NCBI GenBank assembly: GCA_002414905.1
Contig: DIAY01000038.1
Location: 2,760-9,573, forward strand
DNA: 6,814 nt
Source: Holophagales bacterium UBA5066
Lineage (GTDB): Bacteria; Acidobacteriota; Thermoanaerobaculia; UBA5066
Direction: 5' to 3'
Below the pieces are notes generated by a model, which was not told where the DNA came from, did not search any database, and worked only from the letters and a program-made list of their open reading frames with translations. Positions within the stretch are counted from its first letter, which is position 1; every line of letters starts with the position of its first letter. A program made the position numbers and the translations under genes. Of the stretch, positions 1-5,729 are shown in pieces.

Positions 1-165
1 GGAAAGTCCTCCTCCGACCGTCTCCCCGAATCGCTCGCGGCCTGCGCCGTCGTCATCGAAAGGCTCCGGGGCCACAACCCGCTTCTCCTGCGCGTCCACG
101 ACGTGGAGGAGACGGTGCGGTTCGTGAGGGTGCTCGAGGCGTCGGCCGGCCCGGCCCACCGGTAA
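1..165 (+). CDS. folP: Dihydropteroate synthase, C-terminal fragment (5' end outside window)
   Basis: Frame 1 is open from the window edge to a TAA at 163-165 and gives the last 54 residues of a protein. The fragment reads like the end of dihydropteroate synthase: RLPESLAA matches the helix after the family's SRK substrate-binding loop (the loop itself lies upstream, outside the window), and LLLRVHDVEETV matches the RVHDV signature that closes the TIM barrel, whose Arg and His belong to the pterin/phosphate site in this family. The enzyme joins 6-hydroxymethyl-dihydropterin pyrophosphate to p-aminobenzoate in cytoplasmic folate synthesis and is the sulfonamide target. The usual GA-x-I before RVHDV is replaced by GHNPLL. 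glmM follows 60 bases downstream on the same strand, a common bacterial gene order that supports the call. The assignment rests on a short fragment, but motif and context agree. Confidence 0.85.
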   Translation, partial: GKSSSDRLPESLAACAVVIERLRGHNPLLLRVHDVEETVRFVRVLEASAGPAHR

Positions 166-184
166 GGCTCCCGGGCACTGCTTC

Positions 185-201
185 CGAAAGCCGTGCTTTC
201 G
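185..201 (+). other. Perfect 7-bp hairpin between folP and glmM
   Basis: CGAAAGC (185-191) pairs perfectly with GCTTTCG (195-201) around a 3-base loop, CGT. It lies 19 bases after the folP stop and 24 bases before the glmM start. No T-run follows (next bases CAGGTCTCG), so it is not a standard intrinsic terminator. It could be a processing or pausing site, or could modulate glmM, whose start lacks a clear Shine-Dalgarno. A chance hairpin is possible; function is inferred only. Confidence 0.4.
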
Positions 202-225
202 CAGGTCTCGTAAACTCCCCGGAAC

Positions 226-1572
226 ATGCGCTCCCTTTTCGGCACAGACGGGATCCGCGGCCGAGCGGGCATATACCCGCTCGATCCGGCCACCGTTTCT
301 CGTATCGGCACCGCCCTTTCGGTCTCGCTGGGCGACCGGGGTCGGACGGGAACGCCCACTGTCGTCATCGGCTGTGACACACGCGTCTCTTCGCCAGGGA
401 TCGTGGCGGCCCTGACGGGAGGGCTTCGCGCCGCGGGTGCCGAGATCCGCTTCGCGGGCGTCGTCCCGACGCCCGCCGTCGCCCATCTCGTGAAGGTGCT
501 CGGCGCCGACGCCGGGATCTCCGTCTCAGCCTCCCACAACGCCTGGCCCGACAACGGGATCAAGATCTTCTCCGGACAGGGCAAGAAGCTCCCCGACGCC
601 GTGGAGGCCCGGATCGAGAGCCTCATCGCTTCGGCTGCAGCCGTCGCCCCGGTCGAGCTGCCGGAGGACCCTTCGCTCGCCGACCTCTACGAGACCCACC
701 TCGTGGCAACGATCCCGGCCCGGCTCGACGGCCTCAGGGTCGTCGTCGACTGCGCGCACGGGGCGGCCTTCCGCGTCGCTCCGGAGGCGTTTCGGCGCGC
801 CGGAGCCGAGGTGATCGTCCTCGCAGCCTCCCCTGACGGGCACAACATCAACGACGGCTGCGGGGCCCTGCACCCGGCGGCGATGGCGGAGGCCGTCGTG
901 AAAACGGGCGCCGACCTCGGCCTCGCTCTCGACGGCGACGCCGACCGGGCGATGCTCGCCGACGGCGCGGGTCGCGTCCTCGACGGAGACGACGTCCTGT
1001 TTCACTGGGCGCTCGAGCTCGAGCGAGAGGGGAAAAAGCCGGGCTCCGTCGTCGGAACGGTCATGTCGAACTGGGGGCTCGAGGAGGCGCTCGCTGCCCG
1101 AGGGATCCGGCTCATCCGCGCCGCCGTCGGCGACCGGTATGTCGTGGAGGAGATGGACCGCCTCGGCGTCCTCCTCGGTGGCGAGCAATCTGGCCACCTC
1201 ATCCGCGCGGACCTGACGACGACCGGAGACGGAACCCTGACCGGCCTCCACATCGCCGCCTCCGTCGCGGCCACACGGGTCCCCCTCGCTTCGGGGCCAC
1301 GGCTCGTCCGCGCCCCCCAGGTCCTCGTGAACGTCCACGTAAGGGAAAAGACCCCCTTCGAGGGCATCCCGGGCTTCCCCGGCCTCATCGCCAGAGCCGA
1401 GGAGAGGATCGCCGGTCGCGGCCGCATCCTCGTCCGCTACTCCGGCACCGAGCTCCTCGCCCGCGTCATGGTAGAGGGAGTCGAGAGGGAGACGGTCGAG
1501 TCGATCGCCGGCGAGCTTGCGGGCGCCCTGCGTCTGGCCGTCGGCGAAGAGGTCGGAGGGCGCGTCGCATGA
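226..1572 (+). CDS. glmM: Phosphoglucosamine mutase
   Basis: A complete 448-residue protein, close to the family's usual 445 or so. It interconverts glucosamine-6-phosphate and glucosamine-1-phosphate, the cytoplasmic step feeding UDP-GlcNAc for peptidoglycan and lipopolysaccharide. It belongs to the alpha-D-phosphohexomutases and all four active-site loops are visible. The N-terminal LFGTDGIRG (4-12) is canonical and fixes the start. The phosphoserine loop SASHN is at 101-105, with Ser103 as the predicted phosphorylated residue. The metal loop DGDADR is at 236-241, the sugar-binding GGEQSGH at 318-324, and the phosphate-binding RYSGTE at 404-409. INDGCGALH (208-216) matches the GlmM-specific GCGSTH region, which separates it from phosphomannomutases. 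Two mild oddities: the phosphate loop has Tyr405 where many homologues have Pro, and Leu410 where Pro is usual after SGTE. The start has no good Shine-Dalgarno at normal spacing, so translation may depend on upstream folP. The TGA overlaps the ppk1 ATG. Confidence 0.97.
   Translation: MRSLFGTDGIRGRAGIYPLDPATVSRIGTALSVSLGDRGRTGTPTVVIGCDTRVSSPGIVAALTGGLRAAGAEIRFAGVVPTPAVAHLVKVLGADAGISVSASHNAWPDNGIKIFSGQGKKLPDAVEARIESLIASAAAVAPVELPEDPSLADLYETHLVATIPARLDGLRVVVDCAHGAAFRVAPEAFRRAGAEVIVLAASPDGHNINDGCGALHPAAMAEAVVKTGADLGLALDGDADRAMLADGAGRVLDGDDVLFHWALELEREGKKPGSVVGTVMSNWGLEEALAARGIRLIRAAVGDRYVVEEMDRLGVLLGGEQSGHLIRADLTTTGDGTLTGLHIAASVAATRVPLASGPRLVRAPQVLVNVHVREKTPFEGIPGFPGLIARAEERIAGRGRILVRYSGTELLARVMVEGVERETVESIAGELAGALRLAVGEEVGGRVA
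1555..1560 (+). promoter_or_regulatory. Shine-Dalgarno of ppk1, inside the glmM 3' end
   Basis: GGAGGG ends 8 bases before the ATG at 1569. This is good spacing and supports the long PPK1 start over the internal ATG at 1752, where a GAGGA lies almost against the start codon and is too close to serve. Because it sits within glmM coding sequence and the genes overlap as ATGA, ribosomes finishing glmM could re-initiate directly on ppk1. Confidence 0.7.
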
Positions 1573-3929
1573 TCCGGCACGAGCAACGGCCGCGCCGCCG
1601 GCGTGGCCCCGACGTCCTCGTCGAGTCCGACCTGCAGCTCCTCGGGCTCGACGCTCCGCCAGACGACTCCCCGGCAGAATCCGCCGGGGACGAACCGGCC
1701 GCCGAGGACGAGCCGGCGGCCGGAGACGAGCCAGCCGCCCCGGACGAGGAAATGGAGACCGCGGTCCCCGGGACGCCTCTACTGAACCGGGAGCTTTCCT
1801 GGCTCGACTTCAACAAGAGGGTCCTCGAGGAGGCACGGGACGAGCGGTGGCCCCTGCTGGAGAGGCTCAAGTTCCTCTGCATCTCCGAGAGCAACCTGGA
1901 CGAGTTCTTCATGATCCGCGTCTCGGGCCTCAGGGACCAGCTTCTGGCCGACCTCTCGGAGAAGTCGGACGACGGACTGACAGCGCGCGAGCAGCTGGTG
2001 CTCCTGAGGAAAGGGGTCCTCGCCATGGGGGTCGAGCAGACCGCCTGCCTCCACGAGGACCTCCTCCCGCGCCTGGCGGCCGCGGGCATCTCGATCCTCC
2101 CGTGGGAGGAGCTTGCGGAAGAGCGGAAGGAGGCGGCCCGGCGCTACTTCCGGCGAAACGTCCTGCCCGTCCTCACGCCGCTCGCGGTCGACCCGGGGCA
2201 CCCTTTCCCGTTCCTGTCGAACCTGTCGCTGAACCTCGCGATCGAGACCCGGAACCCGGAGACGGGCGAAGTGCGGTTCGCCCGCGTGAAGATGCCTCCG
2301 GCCATCCCGAGGCTCCTCTCGATCCGGGCCGTCGTCGAGGGAAAGAAGAAGATCCGGGCGGCGCAGGCGGAGTTCCTCCTCCTGGAAACGCTCGTGAAGG
2401 CGAACCTCGAAGAGCTGTTCCCCGGCCTCGAGATCCTCGCCTCGTACCTCTTCCGGATCACGCGGGATGCCGACCTCGAGATCCAGGAGGACGAGGCCTC
2501 CGACCTCCTCGCCACGATCGAGAAGGAGGTGCGGAGGCGGCGGTTCGGGGCGGTCGTGAGGCTCGAAGTAGCTCCGGGGACGCCGAAACGGATGCGCAAG
2601 CTCCTGATGCGGCAGCTCGAGGTGAGCGACGCCGACATCTACGAGGTCGCAGGCATCCTCGGAGCTGCCGATCTGATGGCCCTCGTGAGGCTCGAACGGC
2701 GTGACCTCAAGGACGCTCCGTTCACGCCCGCGCTCCCCGCGGCGCTCACCTCTCCCGGCGTGTCGATCTTCCAGGCGATACGGCAGGGCGATATCCTCCT
2801 CCACCACCCCTACGACTCCTTCGTGCCCGTCGTCGACCTGATCGAGGAAGCCGCCGAGGACCCGAAGACTCTCGCCATCAAGATGACTCTCTACCGGACG
2901 AGCTCGGACTCGCCCGTCATTCCCGCCCTCGTCCGCGCGTCCGAGAACGGCAAGCAGGTGGCCGTCCTCGTCGAGCTGAAAGCCCGATTCGACGAGGAGA
3001 ACAACATCGTCTGGGCCAAGGCGCTCGAGCGCGCCGGCATCCACGTCGTCTACGGCGTCGTCGGCCTGAAAACGCACGCCAAGATCGCCCTCGTCGTGAG
3101 ACGCGAGAAAGACGAGATCCACCGCTACGTCCACCTCGGCACGGGCAACTACAACCCGGCGACGGCAAAGGTCTACACCGACCTCGGCCTCCTCACCTGC
3201 AGGCCCGAGTTCGGAGAGGACGCCACGCGCCTCTTCAACACGCTGACGGGTCTGGCGACCCGGACGACCTACGAGCGGCTCGTCACGGCCCCCCGCGACA
3301 TGCACCGGACGGTATTGGAATGGATCTCGCGGGAGACCGCGCACGCCCGGGCCGGGCGGCCCGCCCGCATCCGCGCCAAGCTGAACGCCCTCGTCGACGA
3401 GGGGACGATCGAGGCCCTCTATGCGGCCTCCCAGGCCGGCGTGCCTGTCGACCTCCTCGTCCGCGGAGTCTGTTGCCTCGTTCCCGGACTGCCCGGCGTG
3501 TCAGAGACGATCAGGGTGCGCTCCATCGTCGGACGCTTCCTCGAGCACAGCCGCTTCTTCCTCTTCGAAAACGGGGGCGAGCAGGAGGTCTGGGCCTCTT
3601 CGGCCGACTGGATGCCGCGCAATTTCTTCCGGCGTGTCGAGGCTTCGTTCCCGATCGTCGACCCCGAGCTCGATCGGCAGCTCTCCGACGCGTTTAACCT
3701 CATGATGTCCGACAACGTGAGGGCCCGCGCGCTCCGCCCCGACGGGACCTGGGAGCGCCTGCACCCGGGCCGCGGCGAGAGCCGGATCGACTCCCAGGAG
3801 ATCTTTCTCGAGCAGGCGCGCCGCCGCGTCCAGAAGGCGGCCGAGCAGTTCGAGAAGGGGGGCGCCTCGGAAGAGTTCGAACGCGGCCCCGCGCCGCGCC
3901 AGCGGGGTCCCGAAGACGCGGTGGGCTGA
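1569..3929 (+). CDS. ppk1: Polyphosphate kinase 1 with extended N-terminus
   Basis: A 786-residue PPK1, which reversibly polymerises the gamma-phosphate of ATP into inorganic polyphosphate through a phosphohistidine intermediate. Residues 72-82 (LNRELSWLDFN) begin the conserved N domain. The catalytic core holds Arg443 (LYRTSSDSPVI), Arg473 (LKARFDEENNI), the phospho-acceptor His503 (KTHAK), HLGTGNYN at 522-529, Tyr536 and the second active-site His660 (FLEHSRFF), followed by SSADWMPRN. From memory, the E. coli equivalents are R375, R405, H435, Y468 and H592; all five differ by exactly 68, so the core is collinear and intact. The excess is therefore N-terminal: a basic start (RPRRRR, 7-12), then an acidic Ala/Pro/Glu region with three DEPAAx repeats, plus about 30 polar C-terminal residues. 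Both ends look disordered. The usual family length is about 690-730. An internal Met62 would give 725 residues, but the Shine-Dalgarno and ATGA overlap with glmM favour the long form. It is the last gene of the plus-strand unit. Confidence 0.97.
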   Translation: MIRHEQRPRRRRGPDVLVESDLQLLGLDAPPDDSPAESAGDEPAAEDEPAAGDEPAAPDEEMETAVPGTPLLNRELSWLDFNKRVLEEARDERWPLLERLKFLCISESNLDEFFMIRVSGLRDQLLADLSEKSDDGLTAREQLVLLRKGVLAMGVEQTACLHEDLLPRLAAAGISILPWEELAEERKEAARRYFRRNVLPVLTPLAVDPGHPFPFLSNLSLNLAIETRNPETGEVRFARVKMPPAIPRLLSIRAVVEGKKKIRAAQAEFLLLETLVKANLEELFPGLEILASYLFRITRDADLEIQEDEASDLLATIEKEVRRRRFGAVVRLEVAPGTPKRMRKLLMRQLEVSDADIYEVAGILGAADLMALVRLERRDLKDAPFTPALPAALTSPGVSIFQAIRQGDILLHHPYDSFVPVVDLIEEAAEDPKTLAIKMTLYRTSSDSPVIPALVRASENGKQVAVLVELKARFDEENNIVWAKALERAGIHVVYGVVGLKTHAKIALVVRREKDEIHRYVHLGTGNYNPATAKVYTDLGLLTCRPEFGEDATRLFNTLTGLATRTTYERLVTAPRDMHRTVLEWISRETAHARAGRPARIRAKLNALVDEGTIEALYAASQAGVPVDLLVRGVCCLVPGLPGVSETIRVRSIVGRFLEHSRFFLFENGGEQEVWASSADWMPRNFFRRVEASFPIVDPELDRQLSDAFNLMMSDNVRARALRPDGTWERLHPGRGESRIDSQEIFLEQARRRVQKAAEQFEKGGASEEFERGPAPRQRGPEDAVG
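1689..1742 (+). repeat. 18-base tandem repeat, three units, within ppk1
   Basis: Three imperfect 18-base units (1689-1706, 1707-1724, 1725-1742) start GACGARCC and encode DEPAAE, DEPAAG and DEPAAP at PPK1 residues 41-58. Adjacent units differ at 4 and 5 positions, several of them synonymous, so the peptide repeat is better kept than the DNA. Being a multiple of three, unit gain or loss would keep the frame. The partial unit DEE follows. Confidence 0.85.
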
Positions 3930-3941
3930 GGGCCAGCCCGC
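3921..3941 (+). terminator. Hairpin across the ppk1 stop codon, possible terminator
   Basis: GTGGGCTG (3921-3928) pairs with CAGCCCGC (3934-3941) around a 5-base loop: eight pairs, one of them G-T. It spans the ppk1 TGA and lies at the edge of the convergent gap. The downstream bases (CTCCCTGTG) are not T-rich, so this is at best a weak or non-canonical terminator. Being nearly symmetric, it could act on transcripts from either side. Confidence 0.35.
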
Positions 3942-3990
3942 CTCCCTGTGCCGGGTGGCGAAGGGGTGCGAAGAGCCGGTGCTTCCCGGG

Positions 3991-4003
3991 CCCTCCGCGA
4001 GGG
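3991..4003 (-). terminator. Short hairpin just after the 71-residue gene, possible terminator
   Basis: CCCTC and GAGGG form a 5-bp stem with loop CGC (GCG on the minus strand), starting 2 bases past the stop of the minus-strand gene ending at 4006. On the minus strand the following bases are GC-rich (CCCGGGAAGC). On the plus strand only TT follows. Position suits a terminator for the minus-strand operon, but the stem is short and a U-tract is lacking. Confidence 0.25.
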
Positions 4004-4005
4004 TT

Positions 4006-4221
4006 CTACCTCTCGAGCTCGAACCCGGGCGGACTCATCAGGACCGGCTCCGCATAGAGCAGCGACGCCTCCGAGATCGGGAGCAGCATCACGTGCGTAT
4101 TCGAGCCGAACTGGACGTGGACCTCGTAGAAGCCGTGGGGCGAGAAGGCGATCAGCGTCCCCGGCTGCTTCTTCAGTTCTGCGCTCACACAGGTGATGTA
4201 GACCTTCGCCGGAATGTCCAT
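4006..4221 (-). CDS. Small conserved-looking protein of unknown function (71 aa)
   Basis: I do not recognise a family. It reads MDIPAKVYITCVSAEL at the start and ends PPGFELER before a TAG. Evidence that it is a real gene: a perfect AGGAGG 6 bases before the ATG, 64 of 71 codons ending in G or C like its neighbours, and a location filling the space between the regulator and the convergent ppk1. There is no signal peptide or membrane segment. Alternating hydrophobic stretches (KVYITCV, TLIAF, YEVHVQF, HVMLLPI, SLLYAEPVLM) suggest several beta strands, perhaps a small barrel or sandwich, with one cysteine (Cys11) and three histidines (His29, His35, His43). It lies 44 bases after the response regulator on the same strand with no obvious promoter between, so it is probably the last gene of the ligA-regulator operon. 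Function unknown; cytoplasmic location is inferred only from the lack of export signals. Confidence 0.78.
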   Translation of the reverse strand: MDIPAKVYITCVSAELKKQPGTLIAFSPHGFYEVHVQFGSNTHVMLLPISEASLLYAEPVLMSPPGFELER

Positions 4222-4227
4222 GGGGCT

Positions 4228-4233
4228 CCTCCT
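4228..4233 (-). promoter_or_regulatory. Strong Shine-Dalgarno of the 71-residue gene
   Basis: The minus strand reads AGGAGG then 6 bases (AGCCCC) before ATG. This is the best ribosome binding site in the window and fixes the start of the small gene. It implies independent and possibly high translation compared with the coupled regulator upstream. Confidence 0.8.
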
Positions 4234-4248
4234 GAGACTCTGCTCTTT

Positions 4249-4270
4249 CGTGAGATTCTAGACGCTCACG
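4249..4270 (-). other. Six-bp hairpin over the regulator stop codon
   Basis: CGTGAG (4249-4254) and CTCACG (4265-4270) are perfect inverted repeats around a 10-base loop, overlapping the regulator TGA at 4266-4268. No T-run follows on the minus strand, and the Shine-Dalgarno of the next gene lies 16 bases further on. It may be a processing or attenuation element between the two genes, or chance. Confidence 0.25.
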
Positions 4271-5729
4271 GCTCGGTTCCGTCGTCGTCCGCCTCGTCCT
4301 CGCCGTCGTCGCCCCCGACACCGCCGCGGTACTCCTTGAGCTTCCGCTGGAGCGTCCTGAGCCCGATGTCGAGGCGCTCGGCCGCCTTCCGGCGGTTCCC
4401 TCCTGAGGCCTGGAGCGCGATGAGGATGGCTTCTTTCTCGATTTCGGCCATCGTCTTGCCGATGAGGATCGCCGAGGGCGGCACGTAGCCAGCGCCTTCC
4501 GGATGAGGCCCCTCCCCGTCCGGGCTCGCCTCCGCATCCCCCTTCACGTCGGGCGGCAGGTCGACGACGTCGATGCGCGGCCCGGCCGCGCTGAAGACTC
4601 CCCACTCGATGGCGCTCTTCATTTCGCGGACGTTCCCAGGCCACGGGTAGGTCATGAGAGCAGACAGGGCTGCGGGCGTGAAGCCAGTGACGTGGCGATC
4701 GTGCTCTCTCGCGAAAACCTCCCGGAACCGCTCGGCCAGGAGGGCCAGGTCCTCGCGGCGGTCCCGGAGCGGAGGCAGGTCGATGACGACGCCCTTGATC
4801 CGGTAATAGAGGTCCTGGCGGAAGCGACCGAGCTCGATCTCCTTCTTGAGGTCGCGGTTCGTGGCGGAGACGAGCCGGAAGTCGGCCTCCTTCGAGTCGT
4901 TCCCGCCCACCGGCGTCACGCGGCGCTCCTCGAGGACGCGCAGGAACTTCACCTGAAGGTCGGGCGGCATCTCGGAGACCTCGTCGAGGAAGAGGGTCCC
5001 GCCGTGAGCCTGCTCGATCCGTCCCATCCGCTTCACGAGCGCACCGGTGAAGGCCCCCTTCTCATGCCCGAAGAGCTCCGACTCGATGATCTCCCTCGGG
5101 ATCGCACCGCAGTTGAGTGCCACGAACGCACGTGGCCGGCGGGGTGAGTTGTGGTGGAGCGCGTTGGCGACGAGCTCCTTGCCCGTCCCAGACTCGCCGG
5201 TGATGAGGACGTTCATCTTCGTCGGGGCGACCTTGCGCAGAACGTCGAAGACCCGCTCCATCACCGCCGAGACGCCGACGATCGCCTCGAAGCCGTAGCG
5301 CTTGTCGAGCCGCTCGCGCAGCTGCTTGATCTCCCCTGCCTGCCGCGCCCGCCCGAGTGCGGCCGAGGCGCGCAGGCGCAGGTCGTCGCGGGCGACCGGC
5401 TTGGCGACGTAGTCGACGGTCCCGAGGTCCTTGGCCTTCAGAAGCGTGTCGACGTCGCCGAAAGCGGTCACGAGAAGGACCGAGACATCCGGGCGCGCCG
5501 CCGCCAGGTCGGTCGCGAGCTCGATTCCGGTCTTTCCTGGCATCTTCAGGTCGGTCACGACGAGCCCGACGGACGGGTCGTCGATCGCCCGCGAGAGGGC
5601 GGAGTCGGCGTCGCCGAACTCCTCGACGCGGCGCCCGTCGGTCGCCAGCGTCAGGGCCATCGCCTTGCGACTCCCCGCGTCGTCGTCGACGACGAGGACG
5701 AGCGGCTCCCTCGGGGACGCCGCGCTCAC
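4266..5729 (-). CDS. NtrC-family sigma-54-dependent response regulator
   Basis: A 487-residue two-component regulator with three domains. The receiver (about 8-125) has the acidic cluster DDD at 15-17, phospho-acceptor Asp60 (VVTDLKMP), Thr88 and Lys110 (AKP). The AAA+ sigma-54 activation domain (about 148-380) has Walker A GESGTGKE at 178-185, GAFTGA at 225-230 (the sigma-54 contact loop), Walker B GGTLFLDE at 243-250, FRQDLYYR at 303-310 and the sensor-2 motif WPGNVRE at 363-369. The Fis-type helix-turn-helix is at about 430-467. All key residues are present, so it should hydrolyse ATP and open sigma-54 promoters when phosphorylated. I chose the GTG at 5727-5729, which overlaps the ligA TGA as GTGA and sits 11 residues before the receiver. 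The frame stays open 109 codons further upstream, but that part is low-complexity Arg-rich shadow of ligA. A 20-residue Gly/Asp/Glu tail follows the helix-turn-helix, where most relatives end. No partner histidine kinase is in the window; the closest subfamily (AtoC, ZraR, NtrX and others) cannot be named. Confidence 0.95.
   Translation of the reverse strand: MSAASPREPLVLVVDDDAGSRKAMALTLATDGRRVEEFGDADSALSRAIDDPSVGLVVTDLKMPGKTGIELATDLAAARPDVSVLLVTAFGDVDTLLKAKDLGTVDYVAKPVARDDLRLRASAALGRARQAGEIKQLRERLDKRYGFEAIVGVSAVMERVFDVLRKVAPTKMNVLITGESGTGKELVANALHHNSPRRPRAFVALNCGAIPREIIESELFGHEKGAFTGALVKRMGRIEQAHGGTLFLDEVSEMPPDLQVKFLRVLEERRVTPVGGNDSKEADFRLVSATNRDLKKEIELGRFRQDLYYRIKGVVIDLPPLRDRREDLALLAERFREVFAREHDRHVTGFTPAALSALMTYPWPGNVREMKSAIEWGVFSAAGPRIDVVDLPPDVKGDAEASPDGEGPHPEGAGYVPPSAILIGKTMAEIEKEAILIALQASGGNRRKAAERLDIGLRTLQRKLKEYRGGVGGDDGEDEADDDGTEP

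Noticed and set aside
182..216. Possible sigma-70 promoter before glmM (TAAACT at 211-216)
   Set aside because: Only four of six bases match a -10 box, and no -35 box lies at proper spacing.
526..1338. 270-residue open frame on the minus strand inside glmM
   Set aside because: It is antisense to a certain gene. The translation is Arg/Asp/Gly/Val-rich low complexity with no motifs, as expected in GC-rich DNA.
1752..1754. Internal ATG (Met62) as the ppk1 start
   Set aside because: It would give a more typical length, but the nearby GAGGA is too close to the ATG, while the upstream ATG has GGAGGG at 8 bases and the ATGA overlap. Kept as an alternative to test.
1517..2704. 395-residue plus-strand frame overlapping glmM end and ppk1
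   Set aside because: Composition is almost only Arg, Pro, Gly and Ala, with no domains; a frame-shifted shadow of ppk1.
1779..3344. 521-residue minus-strand open frame inside ppk1
   Set aside because: A shadow of the ppk1 codon pattern: rich in Glu, Asp, Arg and Val, with no recognisable domain. The plus-strand PPK1 has every catalytic residue.
3955..4488. 177-residue plus-strand frame across the small gene and the regulator end
   Set aside because: Antisense to the 71-residue gene, which has a strong ribosome binding site and matching codon use. No motif or ribosome binding site supports this frame.
3419..4537. 372-residue minus-strand frame spanning the ppk1 end, the small gene and the regulator end
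   Set aside because: Ser/Arg-rich low complexity. It overlaps three better-supported genes in other frames.
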